The translations under genes and the position numbers were made by a program. 64,000 nt of DNA from Marinomonas sargassi (lineage in GTDB: Bacteria; Pseudomonadota; Gammaproteobacteria; Pseudomonadales; Marinomonadaceae): positions 186,001-250,000 of the forward strand of contig NZ_JAOVZB010000004.1 in the NCBI RefSeq assembly GCF_025716875.1. Reading direction: 5' to 3'. The notes under the pieces were generated by a model. The model worked only from the letters and a program-made list of their open reading frames with translations, made no database searches and was not told the DNA's origin. Positions 25,677 to 34,652 of this stretch are shown here, piece by piece (within the stretch, counting starts at the first letter, position 1; each line of letters begins with the position of its first letter).

Positions 25677-26567
25677 TTATCGATAAAACGGCTCCAAGTC
25701 CTTAATCTGCCAAGCAGGGTATTCACTGTTATCTGTATAAACCATAATATTACGAATACTTTCAAATGCCTTATTTACGTCTTCCAAGTTCACTGAGTGC
25801 AAAGGGAATGGTGGCTGAGGATATAACCCCAACACATCTCCATACATTTTCTCGGCTATAGCTCCGTCATCTTTTGGAGAGAGAATTAAAGACTCTCCCG
25901 CAGATCTAGCTAAATAGAAGTTAAGCATATGAGCCTGCCCTTTCTTTAACTGCTGACCTTTAATTTCTTGAGTTTCATTAGAAAAAGCATTCCAGTCTTT
26001 TGGCATTGAGCACGCAACAAAGCATAACTTAGGAGATAAAGGATAAAATAGACATGTATCTGGTAACTCAATAAACCCTGTTTGCAATATAGGGTTATCG
26101 CTCCTTACAAAGAAGTCATCCTCGTGTGCTAACAGTAAGTACCAATTCCTATTGGCTATGAAGCGTAAATCAGAACAATCTTTACAACCCACACGGCAAT
26201 GCTTTGCAACCTCTGTAATACCAAAGATATCATGTGCTGCCTTCTCATATTTCATATAAGTTGGTGTACGAACTAATTGGGATAATATAAATTGGGACCA
26301 CACGATACGCTCGTCATCAGACAACTTCTTATAGTTCAGAATTTTTTGATATATCGGCCCCGCCAAAGTTTCCAGTTCTTGGTCCAGTGCTTTTTCTACA
26401 GCCCAAGAATAAAGTCCTCGCTCAACCCCCCATTGCTTCCAGCCTTTACCCGACTTTTTAATCTTCTCACTATATGAACAATGAAAATACGATATATAGT
26501 CTGTGCTATCAGCCCATGCTTTATTAGCAAATTTCGGAGAATAGTGTGATCGTGGTGGTTTAGCCAA
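25677..26567 (-). CDS. DUF4238 protein
   Basis: A 296-aa protein with the DUF4238 features HYSPKF near the N-terminus and SDNPILQTG followed by FYPLSPKLCFVAC in the second half. A small Cys-rich segment (CRVGCKDCSD near residue 145) could bind a metal. No ATG lies near the start; a TTG at 26567 with GGGA 6 nt upstream is the best choice. DUF4238 proteins are often found in variable genome regions and have no known function. Confidence 0.78.
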   Translation of the reverse strand: MAKPPRSHYSPKFANKAWADSTDYISYFHCSYSEKIKKSGKGWKQWGVERGLYSWAVEKALDQELETLAGPIYQKILNYKKLSDDERIVWSQFILSQLVRTPTYMKYEKAAHDIFGITEVAKHCRVGCKDCSDLRFIANRNWYLLLAHEDDFFVRSDNPILQTGFIELPDTCLFYPLSPKLCFVACSMPKDWNAFSNETQEIKGQQLKKGQAHMLNFYLARSAGESLILSPKDDGAIAEKMYGDVLGLYPQPPFPLHSVNLEDVNKAFESIRNIMVYTDNSEYPAWQIKDLEPFYR

Positions 26568-26667
26568 GTTAAATCCCTTTTTCTGTAATACAGTTCAATT
26601 TATCTAGGCTACACATTCATAATGCCCACCCCTCTCACAGCATCTTAATACAATTACGTTGCCCTAC

Positions 26668-26899
26668 AAAAAAACATTCGATGCAATTTATTGCACGACA
26701 GCTCGATGGTCGGGCTGCCGTGTTTGAAGAAATTCAAAGATACAAGAAAAGCCCTAAACACCTTTCGTAAAAGACCGCGTAGGAGAAAAATATATAGAAG
26801 AGAAAAATGAGGCGTTAAGATTCTGATCAAGCGAATTTTTGGTTACTTTTTGGGCGCTAGCAAAAAGTTACCCGCCCAGCAGGGCGGAAAAATGCTCCC
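26668..26899. repeat. Structured dispersed repeat, copy A
   Basis: A roughly 230-nt non-coding element that recurs at 40959-41195. It contains a row of hairpins: TGCAA/TTGCA (26682-26695), CGAC/GTCG (26696-26712), a 12-bp stem 26841-26852 with 26861-26872, and CCGCCC/GGGCGG with AGCA loop (26872-26887). It fills most of the gap 26568-26969; I see no gene in the gap. Confidence 0.8.
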
Positions 26900-26969
26900 A
26901 CCCCAAAGCCATTCGAAAGGACTCTAAAGCAATAAAAACCACCCTAGAATCCTTATATCCAAAAGAAAG

Positions 26970-28352
26970 TTAAGCCTTAACCAAAGGCAAACTCACCTCC
27001 ACCAGCAGTCCACCTAACTCACTACAAGAAGCCTGAATACTGCCATTATGTTGACGAACCGCACTCTCGGTAATAGCTAAGCCCAAGCCCGTTCCACCCG
27101 AACGTCTATCCCGTGCTGTAGAAACCCGATAAAACGGCCTAAAGATAGACTCCAATTCTGTTTCTGGTACACCTTGCCCATCGTCCTCTACACGAATTGT
27201 AAGCTTGTCACCCGTTATCTGCATATTGATACGAATTTGACTGTGACCATAGCAGATGGCATTGCGGACGATATTTTCAAGTGCGCTCATCAGCAATTGC
27301 GGGTAACAAAGAACCGTACGCTCTGGAATAGCAGAAAAACTTAATGCTTTACCGTTTTGTTCTGCTTCAAACTGACTATCTACCAAGAGCGCTTCCCACA
27401 AACTAGAAAGCGGTTGCTCTTCCCGATTTAAATGGCTGTCCACTTGCATTCGAGATAACTCAAGCAGCTCGGAGATCATGGTCTCCAGCCTTTCCGACTC
27501 AGTCTCGATACGTGAGAGTTCTGTGCTTTCCCCCTGCTTTCTAACCGCTAACCCTTGAGCCATTTTCAAGCGTGTCAGCGGGGAGCGCAATTCATGGGAA
27601 ATATCCGATAACAACCGTTGCTGACGGGAAATCATAGAGTTCACTGCTTCAACCATGTGATTAAAACTAGCACCCGCTTGCTGAAATTCCGATGGGCCTT
27701 TTTCTAGTTTTTCATCCGTTTCGAAGTTACCTTGAGCTACCCTTTTTGCTGCTGCCTCTAAACGGCGCGCGGGTTGAGTTAATGCCCACGACAACCAAAG
27801 TAAGAAAGGAGTACTAACCAGCATGACAGCAAGCAAAAAACGCCACGGGTTATCCAATAAATGTAATAGGAAAAATGGTGGGGCATCGGATTTGACTCCA
27901 ATGTAAAGAAAGCCCGTTTGATTCGTTAACTGAATGGGAAAAGGGCCTGACAATAATGTTCTACCATACAATTTTTGTTGAGGCTGTTCTGGATTCTCAA
28001 TGAGGGTAATAAAGTTTCTCAGGATACGCATGGAGAAGCCTGCACGGTTAGACCAAGCTAACAAAGTCCCTTCTGCATCAGTAATAAAAAGCTTCGCCTT
28101 ATCTTCTTTATCGCGTTTAGACTGTTTTTCCACTGCGTTAATAGCCTGCTTAAGGCTTTTCCCTTGCATAGACTCTTGCTGAAGAAGGTCTCTTAACAAG
28201 ATATTTTCGCTGTAGGAACGCTGGGGCAAGTCTTTCGTCAAACGCGGATCAAGCTTTGGCAGAGCCAATACCGCCATGGTAACCAGAAACATGGTAAACC
28301 AAAAAATAGCGAAGATACGGCCATATAAGCTACCTATATTAGGGAGTTTCAT
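26970..28352 (-). CDS. cpxA: Two-component sensor histidine kinase, CpxA-like
   Basis: A 460-aa inner-membrane kinase with helices at about residues 12-32 and 171-191 flanking a periplasmic sensor, then a HAMP domain (about 190-243). The phospho-accepting His 253 is in ISHELRSPLTRLK, and the ATPase domain has N, G1 (DDGQGVPE) and G2 (GGTGLGL) boxes. It overlaps the response-regulator gene by 4 nt. The divergent CpxP-like gene and the CpxR box support a Cpx assignment. Cpx responds to misfolded envelope proteins. Confidence 0.92.
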   Translation of the reverse strand: MKLPNIGSLYGRIFAIFWFTMFLVTMAVLALPKLDPRLTKDLPQRSYSENILLRDLLQQESMQGKSLKQAINAVEKQSKRDKEDKAKLFITDAEGTLLAWSNRAGFSMRILRNFITLIENPEQPQQKLYGRTLLSGPFPIQLTNQTGFLYIGVKSDAPPFFLLHLLDNPWRFLLAVMLVSTPFLLWLSWALTQPARRLEAAAKRVAQGNFETDEKLEKGPSEFQQAGASFNHMVEAVNSMISRQQRLLSDISHELRSPLTRLKMAQGLAVRKQGESTELSRIETESERLETMISELLELSRMQVDSHLNREEQPLSSLWEALLVDSQFEAEQNGKALSFSAIPERTVLCYPQLLMSALENIVRNAICYGHSQIRINMQITGDKLTIRVEDDGQGVPETELESIFRPFYRVSTARDRRSGGTGLGLAITESAVRQHNGSIQASCSELGGLLVEVSLPLVKA

Positions 28353-29038
28353 GATTCGCCCTCAACCAACAAATAGCCACGGCCTCGTAAGGTTTTTATC
28401 CTCGGTTTGCCGTTCGACCAGTCTGGTAGTTTTTTTCGTAAGTTCGATACATGCATGTCTACAGCGCGATCAAAGGCGGCTAGCCTTTTCCCTAATACAT
28501 CTAGGCTCAAAGCTTCTTTAGTGAGCACTTTTCCAGGGTGTAATAAAAAATAATGAAGAAGAGCAAACTCTGTACTGGTTAACTCCAATTGGTCGCCACC
28601 ACAGAATGCTTCTAAGCGCCCCGGATAAACTTTAATATCTTGATACATGACGTAGTCATTTTGCGGGTTACTCTTGGTTGCTTGAGTTCGACGTAAAATC
28701 GCTCGTATTCTCGCAAGCAATTCACGTTCACTAAATGGCTTGGGTAAATAGTCGTCTGCACCGAGCTCTAAACCGATAACCCTATCTACTTCATCACCTT
28801 TAGCGGTAAGCATCAGCACAGACACATCCCACTTTTCTCGCAATTGCTTTAAGGTGTCGAAGCCATTGAGTTTCGGCATCATCACATCTAATAGGACTAG
28901 ATCGACACTTTCATTCATAGCTTCCAAGCCTGCTAGGCCGTCGTATGCCGTTGAAACAGTACAGTTCTCATAAGACAGGACTTCTTTAAGTAAATCACTC
29001 AACTCAGCATCGTCATCAATAATCAAAATATGTGGCAT
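28349..29038 (-). CDS. cpxR: Response regulator, CpxR-like (OmpR family)
   Basis: A 229-aa regulator with a receiver domain (phospho-acceptor Asp 51 in LLDVMMP, Lys in MLTAKG) and an OmpR-type winged helix (LTSTEFALLHYF, then VDMHVSNLRKKL and GRGYLLVEG). It precedes the kinase gene. The upstream region shared with the CpxP-like gene contains a consensus CpxR site, consistent with autoregulation. Confidence 0.94.
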   Translation of the reverse strand: MPHILIIDDDAELSDLLKEVLSYENCTVSTAYDGLAGLEAMNESVDLVLLDVMMPKLNGFDTLKQLREKWDVSVLMLTAKGDEVDRVIGLELGADDYLPKPFSERELLARIRAILRRTQATKSNPQNDYVMYQDIKVYPGRLEAFCGGDQLELTSTEFALLHYFLLHPGKVLTKEALSLDVLGKRLAAFDRAVDMHVSNLRKKLPDWSNGKPRIKTLRGRGYLLVEGES

Positions 29039-29080
29039 ATCACTACTTCCTAGCTCTACTTACTCATTAACTTGCTTCAT

Positions 29081-29126
29081 TTTACGTGTAAAGTCGTAAA
29101 AACCCGAATCCTTTACGTTACTTTAC
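29081..29126. promoter_or_regulatory. CpxR-box cluster
   Basis: A perfect CpxR-type site, TTTAC-N5-TTTAC, lies at 29112-29126 (GTAAA-N5-GTAAA on the other strand). Further half-sites are TTTAC at 29081-29085 and GTAAA at 29088-29092 and 29096-29100. They sit in the divergent cpxR/cpxP-like promoter region, as in E. coli. Confidence 0.8.
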
Positions 29127-29229
29127 TTTGGCAATACACCCCTTTACCTTGCAGACCCTATTCTATCCCCATGCACTGAAACACAGCGCTAGCAAAACAT
29201 TTATTTTAAAATTCCAAGGGGAAATAATT

Positions 29230-29724
29230 ATGAAAGCTACTAAAAAATTCGTTATTGCAGCAGTGACTCTTCCATTAGTATTGGGTACAGCAAGTGCTTA
29301 CGCTTTTGGAGGTAAAGACCATAAGGGTAAAGACAACAACTGCCGCAATGAACTAGGCCGCGGCATGATGAAAGCACTAGAGATTACTGAAGAACAAAAA
29401 GCAGAAATTAAAGAGCTTTGCCAAGTGGCAAAAGAAGAAAAACGCGGTGCAAAAGAGCAACAGCCTTTTGATATGGAAAAGCACAAACAACGCTTTGAAC
29501 AACTAAATGCTTTGTTACTTGCTGATACCTTTGATAAGTCAAAAGCCAATGCAATTGCCCAAGAAATGGCAGAGAAACATGCAGCTCAACAAATGAGCAA
29601 GCTAGAAATGAAGTTCAAAGTACTAAATGTGTTAACACCAGAGCAAAAAGCTAAATATGTTGAACTACAAGAAGAGCGTATGGCTAAAAAGGCCGAGAAA
29701 AAACAAGAACGCCGAGATAAGTAA
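29230..29724 (+). CDS. Spy/CpxP-family periplasmic protein
   Basis: A 164-aa exported protein with a signal peptide of about 24 residues (ending AYAFG) and the Spy/CpxP helical hairpin. Two LTxxQ-like motifs are visible: ITEEQKAEI and LTPEQKAKY. The ATG at 29230 has an AGGGGA about 8 nt upstream. It is divergent from cpxR with the CpxR box between, so it is probably the feedback inhibitor or chaperone of this Cpx system. The tail is very Lys/Glu/Arg-rich. Confidence 0.9.
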   Translation: MKATKKFVIAAVTLPLVLGTASAYAFGGKDHKGKDNNCRNELGRGMMKALEITEEQKAEIKELCQVAKEEKRGAKEQQPFDMEKHKQRFEQLNALLLADTFDKSKANAIAQEMAEKHAAQQMSKLEMKFKVLNVLTPEQKAKYVELQEERMAKKAEKKQERRDK

Positions 29725-29746
29725 TCTTTAAACGTTCTATATAAGC

Positions 29747-29787
29747 AAAAAGGCGACTATGGATATTTCATCATAGTCGCCTTTTTT
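29747..29787 (+). terminator. Intrinsic terminator after the CpxP-like gene
   Basis: A 15-bp near-perfect stem (AAAAAGGCGACTATG with CATAGTCGCCTTTTT) and a 10-nt loop are followed by a T-run. It should also work for the opposite strand. Confidence 0.92.
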
Positions 29788-29867
29788 ATGTACTCTGCAT
29801 TTTTTAACTTGGTATTCATTAACGAATACTGAAAGCCTCTAGCTAAAAGCCTCTATTAGCTACGTTT

Positions 29868-30146
29868 CTAGTTACGCTTCCATATTCTGGCTACTGCTCG
29901 ATCTGTTCCTAACCAAGCAACCACCTCACACACCAAACCCGTTGTATAAAACAATAAAACTGGAATGAATCCAACAGGCTCGCCAAGACCTAAAGCAAAG
30001 GTTAATGATATTGAGCCAATCAAAAAGCACAGTAAGCCAAATACCGCTAAGATAGTCCGATGAGACTTTTTGTAGTTGTATTCTCCTTCTCCCTTTTCAA
30101 ATATGGATAAGATCGGAGAAAACAGTTTTCTAAATAGCTTTTTCAT
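29868..30146 (-). CDS. Small membrane protein, conserved hypothetical (92 aa)
   Basis: A short basic N-terminal segment (KKLFRKLFSPILSIF, possibly amphipathic) is followed by two membrane helices near residues 32-55 and 60-82 and a basic tail. The pattern EKGEGEYNYKKSHRTIL looks conserved in proteins I recall from other marine gammaproteobacteria, but I know no function. The ATG at 30146 is chosen over a TTG two codons upstream. Confidence 0.65.
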   Translation of the reverse strand: MKKLFRKLFSPILSIFEKGEGEYNYKKSHRTILAVFGLLCFLIGSISLTFALGLGEPVGFIPVLLFYTTGLVCEVVAWLGTDRAVARIWKRN

Positions 30147-30383
30147 AAACAACTGTACCTAACTCTTTATTTTAATTCGTGAATATATTTTTAGCTTAAA
30201 TGATAGAACTCAAGATCTGAGCTTTGTTTAAGCTCCAAAGGTGAAGCTTTTGATTAAAGTGAATGCACATAGCCCACTGATTCTATTTACTAAAGTTTAC
30301 CTGTCATATACCGTTATACCAAGCTATAGATAGGAAGTAGTTATCATTCAATTTTAACTTAGCGATCTCAGAGGTCTATGAAT

Positions 30384-30905
30384 ATGAAAAAGGTTATTCT
30401 ATCCACTTTAGCAGCTAGCCTTATTAGTCTGTCTACCGCCAGCTATGCAGAAGGCCCATTTAATTATATTGATTTCACCTTGGGTAACATCAGTTACGAT
30501 AATTCAGGCAGTGGCACCTATTCCGCTTTAACCACCTCTTTTGAAACCGAAGTTGTCCCTTTGGTAAATGTTAAAACTCAAGACTTTGATGGTTCCGATT
30601 CCTTATGGCTCGGTGCAGGGGCTTACACAGAAGTCGGCACCTACTCCCACCTTTATGGCCTTCTTCATTATGTAAATGATGACGGTGACAATGACGTGTC
30701 TTTAACAACAGGTGTCAGAAGTACAGTCAGTGACCGCATCGACCTCGGTGTCGAGATGTTAGTTATTCTCACAGACAGTGATCAAGCAAACCAATACACT
30801 ATATCTGCTGGCTATTACTTCACCGAGAAGCTTTCTGTCTCAGGGAAATACATTACATCAGACGGTTATAGTATCTTAGGCGCTACACTAAAAGTGGGAC
30901 TGTAA
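30384..30905 (+). CDS. Predicted outer-membrane beta-barrel protein
   Basis: A 173-aa exported protein with a signal peptide (about 21 residues, ending SYAEG). It has alternating amphipathic beta-strands and the C-terminal pattern ILGATLKVGL typical of small barrels such as YfaZ-like proteins. GAGG 9 nt before the ATG at 30384 favours it over the ATG two codons earlier. No clear function. Confidence 0.7.
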   Translation: MKKVILSTLAASLISLSTASYAEGPFNYIDFTLGNISYDNSGSGTYSALTTSFETEVVPLVNVKTQDFDGSDSLWLGAGAYTEVGTYSHLYGLLHYVNDDGDNDVSLTTGVRSTVSDRIDLGVEMLVILTDSDQANQYTISAGYYFTEKLSVSGKYITSDGYSILGATLKVGL

Positions 30906-30952
30906 GGCTGAGGTAACCTAAAATTTTTCATTGCTAAAACCACCAGATATAC

Positions 30953-30996
30953 TTATAAAAAAAGGGAGACGATGTATCGCCTCCCTTTTTTTATAA
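30953..30996. terminator. Bidirectional terminator between barrel gene and ilvE
   Basis: A 16-bp stem (TTATAAAAAAAGGGAG with CTCCCTTTTTTTATAA) has an inner CGAT...CG extension. It lies between converging genes and carries A and T runs on both sides. Confidence 0.92.
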
Positions 30997-31007
30997 CGTT
31001 TTATTGA

Positions 31008-32006
31008 TTAAACGACTTTCGTTAACCAACCGTGCTTATCTTCCGCTTTGCCCCATTGAATGTCATTCAATGCTTGGCGAAGCTTATCTGCAACTGGCCC
31101 AGGCTCTCCCGAACCTACTTTGTACTCTTTCTCGTTATGAATAAAAGTGCCCACTGAAGTTAATACCGCAGCTGTTCCAGAAAGAACCGCTTCAACACCC
31201 GGCTTAGCGGCACGCTCCAATAACTCATCCACAGTAATGTCGCGCTCGCTTACTGTCATGCCCATATCAGCAGCCAGCGTTAGAATAGAAGAACGTGTCA
31301 CACCGTGCAAGAAGCTAGAATCCAAGCCTTTAGTGATGATTTCGTTGCCATCAATTAACAAGAAGTTAGCCGCACCCGTTTCTTGTACATCGCCGTTTGG
31401 ACAGAACAAAATTTGATCCGCTTGAACTTCCTCTTTCGCTTTAGCGATTGGCCCTAGTGCACTGGCATAGTTACCACCACTTTTGATCATTCCCATGTGA
31501 GGCGCACAACGCATTCCTGTTTCATCTAGTAGCAACCTAAGTGCTTTTGCTCCGCCTGTGAAGTAATCACCTACTGGAGACAACAATACGTACAGCAAAG
31601 AAGTTGCACTTGGTGCAGCCGCTTTACCTACCGCTGCTTCGGTGCCCACATGCGTTGGGCGAATGTACATAGAACCCGGTGGTTCTGGTACGTCTGTCGC
31701 AAACTCGGCAACAGCATCTAGAATCATCTTAGAGGTTTGCGCTTCATCAATTTCTGGCAAAAACAACAAGCGGCTACTCTGTGCAAGACGTTTAATATTC
31801 TGTTCCATACGAAACACATGCACACTGCCATCTTCGTGACGGAAAGCTTTTAAGCCCTCAAAACAAGTACTTGAATAATGTAAAACGTGAGCACCTGGGT
31901 GAAGTTGGATACTATCTGAAGAAACTAAACTTGATTCACTCCAGTTATTGTTTGCAAATGTTGCTAACGCCATTTTAGGCATAAATACGCTACCAAAAGC
32001 CGCCAT
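31008..32006 (-). CDS. ilvE: Branched-chain amino-acid aminotransferase
   Basis: A 332-aa fold-type-IV PLP enzyme that interconverts leucine, isoleucine and valine with their 2-oxo acids. The PLP Lys 175 is in GMIKSGGNYASAL, with the cofactor Glu in VQETGAANF and the pocket motif FEGLKAFRHEDG at 49-60. The size and sequence style match the longer bacterial/eukaryotic-type BCAT rather than E. coli IlvE. AGGAAAC upstream supports the ATG. The 250-nt region upstream holds no gene. Confidence 0.93.
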   Translation of the reverse strand: MAAFGSVFMPKMALATFANNNWSESSLVSSDSIQLHPGAHVLHYSSTCFEGLKAFRHEDGSVHVFRMEQNIKRLAQSSRLLFLPEIDEAQTSKMILDAVAEFATDVPEPPGSMYIRPTHVGTEAAVGKAAAPSATSLLYVLLSPVGDYFTGGAKALRLLLDETGMRCAPHMGMIKSGGNYASALGPIAKAKEEVQADQILFCPNGDVQETGAANFLLIDGNEIITKGLDSSFLHGVTRSSILTLAADMGMTVSERDITVDELLERAAKPGVEAVLSGTAAVLTSVGTFIHNEKEYKVGSGEPGPVADKLRQALNDIQWGKAEDKHGWLTKVV

Positions 32007-32256
32007 TTTTGTTTCCTATATAAATAATGGTGCCAAGCAGTGTCAGATAAAAAGCACTGCGCTACTTGGCCTGTAATTTTTTTGGTGAAGTCCAATAACC
32101 AAAAGGTACGATGGAAATCTTCTTGAGGAAAGTAAATCGTTGAACGCTATAACATTAAAGCGTATTTACTGACTTATCATTAGTGGTAAATACTACCTGT
32201 AAGCAACACGACGCTCAATAAAGCACTAAGAAAAAGTCATCCTTTAAAGACACTTT

Positions 32257-32556
32257 TTAAACTTTGAAGGTTAAATAGGTGACCATGGCCGCCAAAAGGA
32301 TGTTCATTGACACGGTTATCCAGAAATACACACGAAATCGCTTCTTTATAGTTTTATGGCGAAACAGTTTTTGAGCACACAAGGCACCTATCCAGCCACC
32401 GAAAAAAGATAATGTATGTAAGGTCAACTCGCTAATTCTGCGCCAGTGTTTTATAGCTAGCCACTTATCCAAACCATAGAAAATAAAAGTGATAAGATTC
32501 AGACAAAGCAGGTAAAATAGTACGTAAAGAGTCAGGTTCATTTTTGATTTTTTCAT
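32257..32556 (-). CDS. DUF1294 small membrane protein
   Basis: A roughly 99-aa membrane protein with three hydrophobic segments. The DUF1294 pattern is clear: FYGLDKWLAIKHWRRISE followed by FFGGWIGALCAQKLFRHKT. The start is uncertain: ATGs at 32556 and 32541 and an upstream TTG are all in frame with no strong ribosome site. Some relatives carry an N-terminal cold-shock domain; this one does not. Confidence 0.8.
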   Translation of the reverse strand: MKKSKMNLTLYVLFYLLCLNLITFIFYGLDKWLAIKHWRRISELTLHTLSFFGGWIGALCAQKLFRHKTIKKRFRVYFWITVSMNILLAAMVTYLTFKV

Positions 32557-32650
32557 TAAACAATCATTTAATATACGGGCTTTGGTTTTTGCTTCAAGCA
32601 AACACCGCTAAAATGGCACTCTTAGATTCAGTAGGATCAAATAAAACACC

Positions 32651-33601
32651 ATGAGAGACAAGGTCACCATATCGGTTTCTTCCATTCAAGGAACCAAACA
32701 ATTTAACCTAGGCAAGAAAACACGTTTCACCTTGAAAGTGTTTTGCTATACGGTTTTTCTTGCTTTAGTCGCTATGGGTACTGCCATTTATTACTTATTG
32801 CATGAAGCGGAATTTGCCAAAATAAAGCAAATTGAACTTGAGCATAAGTCGACGTCACTGAGTAAAGAAATTGAGTCTTTAACCACCCTAAAAACTCGCT
32901 TAGAAACCGACCTTTCAGCCCGTGAAGAGCGTATACAGCTTGTATCAGACAAGCTACAAGACCTCGAAAACCTCTTAGATATGGACAGTGCGAATGACAG
33001 CCAATTAGAGTCTCGCCTCGACATCGCCACTATTAACACTTCCATCCGCGTCAGCATGCTGAACCAAATACCTAGCGGCTCTCCTGTAAAAGACGCTAGA
33101 ACATCGTCAGGCTATGGTAAAAGAAAACACCCTGTCACAGGCATTCTGAAGTTCCATCGCGGTCAGGATTTTGCCGTCAACACAGGCACTCCAGTTTATG
33201 CTCCAGCCGATGGCGTGATTGAAATCACTCGTCCAAGCGACAAAGGCTCAGGCAACTTTATTAATGTTTTACACGCCTATGGCTTTACTACCTCTTACTC
33301 ACACTTAAGCAAATTTGCCGTCAAGAAAGGCGACTTTGTCAGAAAAGGCGACCTGATCGCCTATTCTGGCTCCAGCGGATTATCGTCTGGTCCGCACCTT
33401 CATTATGAGGTCAGATTTTTAAAACGGGCATTAGACCCAAAACCATTTATTGAATGGAACGTCGATAACTTCGACTCCATATTTAACAGCGTAAGGGGAA
33501 TAGAATGGGAATCTTTGGTGGGAAAAATAGAATCCAGAGTCAGCCTAAAGCGACCACACTCATCGCAGAGGGTTGCACAGTTAACGGCCATATCCAAGTA
33601 G
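32651..33601 (+). CDS. M23-family peptidoglycan endopeptidase, membrane-anchored
   Basis: A 316-aa protein with one membrane helix (about residues 30-50), a periplasmic coiled coil (about 55-112) and a LytM/M23 domain (about 145-260). The zinc residues are intact: His 169 and Asp 173 in HRGQD, His 218 in YSHLS and His 251 in GPHLH. It should cut cell-wall cross-links. The last 97 nt overlap the bactofilin gene; M23-bactofilin pairs shape cells in other bacteria. Confidence 0.93.
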   Translation: MRDKVTISVSSIQGTKQFNLGKKTRFTLKVFCYTVFLALVAMGTAIYYLLHEAEFAKIKQIELEHKSTSLSKEIESLTTLKTRLETDLSAREERIQLVSDKLQDLENLLDMDSANDSQLESRLDIATINTSIRVSMLNQIPSGSPVKDARTSSGYGKRKHPVTGILKFHRGQDFAVNTGTPVYAPADGVIEITRPSDKGSGNFINVLHAYGFTTSYSHLSKFAVKKGDFVRKGDLIAYSGSSGLSSGPHLHYEVRFLKRALDPKPFIEWNVDNFDSIFNSVRGIEWESLVGKIESRVSLKRPHSSQRVAQLTAISK

Positions 33602-33930
33602 CCAATGCGTTACAAATTGACGGCCATGTAGAAGGCCAAATTGAAGCCTCTAAACTACTGAGAATTAGCCGCTCTGGTTATGTGGTGGGAGAAATCACCA
33701 CGGAAAGACTTATCATCAACGGAACATTTGAGGGCACTTGCCATGCTAAATTCGTCGAGATTCTGAGCTCTGGTCACATTACTGGTACCATTTACAGCGA
33801 TAACCTGACGATTGAACCGGGCGGTAAGTTTAACGGCAACTCAAGTGATAATAAGGTAGAAAAGGCTGAGAAAGAGAGCGAACTGATTGATGATAAAGTC
33901 GCCATTATGGACAACCTAAAGCTAGGTTAA
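33505..33930 (+). CDS. Bactofilin
   Basis: A 141-aa polymer-forming cytoskeletal protein with a right-handed beta-helix core (about residues 16-115) built from repeats such as VNGHIQVANALQIDGHVEGQ. The N-terminus MGIFGG is short and could contact the membrane; the C-terminal tail is acidic. An AGGGGA site within the peptidase gene precedes the ATG. The 97-nt overlap with the M23 gene in another frame implies tight co-expression. Confidence 0.93.
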   Translation: MGIFGGKNRIQSQPKATTLIAEGCTVNGHIQVANALQIDGHVEGQIEASKLLRISRSGYVVGEITTERLIINGTFEGTCHAKFVEILSSGHITGTIYSDNLTIEPGGKFNGNSSDNKVEKAEKESELIDDKVAIMDNLKLG

Positions 33931-33992
33931 AGCATGACAAGGTAAAGCCATAATAAACATTATGGCTATGACAAAGTTAAATAAAGACAAAG

Positions 33993-34514
33993 CTAAACCG
34001 CGATTAACTCATCTCGAATCAAGCACAATAAAAAGGTCTCCCGCTCAATCGACATACCTTTCTTATCACTGTTTTTAATCGTATCGAGATTATGCTGAAT
34101 GGCATCGTGAATATTCATCCACACCGCCTTCATACCATTTTTCATCTCGTAGTCTTCTAGGCTAGTTTCCCCTAACGCCTCATCAATATCACAGGTATAA
34201 CAATAAGACTTCATCTGCATAATATCCGCGTTTTCTTTATACCAAGGGCGAAACTCTTCATACAAACCAAACTCAGCAATATTGTGAATATTCTGCGCCC
34301 CCGTCTCTTCTGCTAGCTCACGAATCAAACCCTCTACCGGATTCTCACCTTCATCAATCCCCCCACCCGGCAAAGTGTAATCATCGTAACGCTGGGTATA
34401 CAACATCAGAATCTCTTCCCCCCTTAACACAATGCCACGGGCAGCAAGGCGTAAAAAGGAAGGCAAATCAAGGGACTCAATACTGGGGTGGATAGACGAC
34501 TTCAACAAACGCAT
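33993..34514 (-). CDS. NUDIX hydrolase
   Basis: A 173-aa pyrophosphatase with a complete Nudix box: GGGIDEGENPVEGLIRELAEETGA near residues 51-74 includes the REL and EE metal-binding residues. Substrate unknown (nucleoside diphosphate derivative). Its 5' part and leader are copied elsewhere: a decayed remnant at 35407-35459 and a truncated copy at 39048-39228. Confidence 0.9.
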   Translation of the reverse strand: MRLLKSSIHPSIESLDLPSFLRLAARGIVLRGEEILMLYTQRYDDYTLPGGGIDEGENPVEGLIRELAEETGAQNIHNIAEFGLYEEFRPWYKENADIMQMKSYCYTCDIDEALGETSLEDYEMKNGMKAVWMNIHDAIQHNLDTIKNSDKKGMSIERETFLLCLIRDELIAV

Positions 34515-34519
34515 AAAAG

Positions 34520-34584
34520 AACAACACTAGAGGTAATTTAAATAGGCAGAATAATAACCACCAAAGCTAGGTAGTTAAAGGACT
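34520..34584 (-). repeat. NUDIX-leader repeat, copy A (partial)
   Basis: The leader just upstream of the intact NUDIX gene (ACAACACTAGAGGTAATTT through the CACCAAAGCTAGGTA block) matches copies at 35460-35592, 35593-35704 and 39233-39435. Only the gene-proximal half is present here. Confidence 0.75.
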
Positions 34585-34652
34585 ATAGATTGCTTCTCTA
34601 GTTAAATTACTAAATCACCTGTTTTAACGAATAAGAGAGGGTATTTGAAAGG

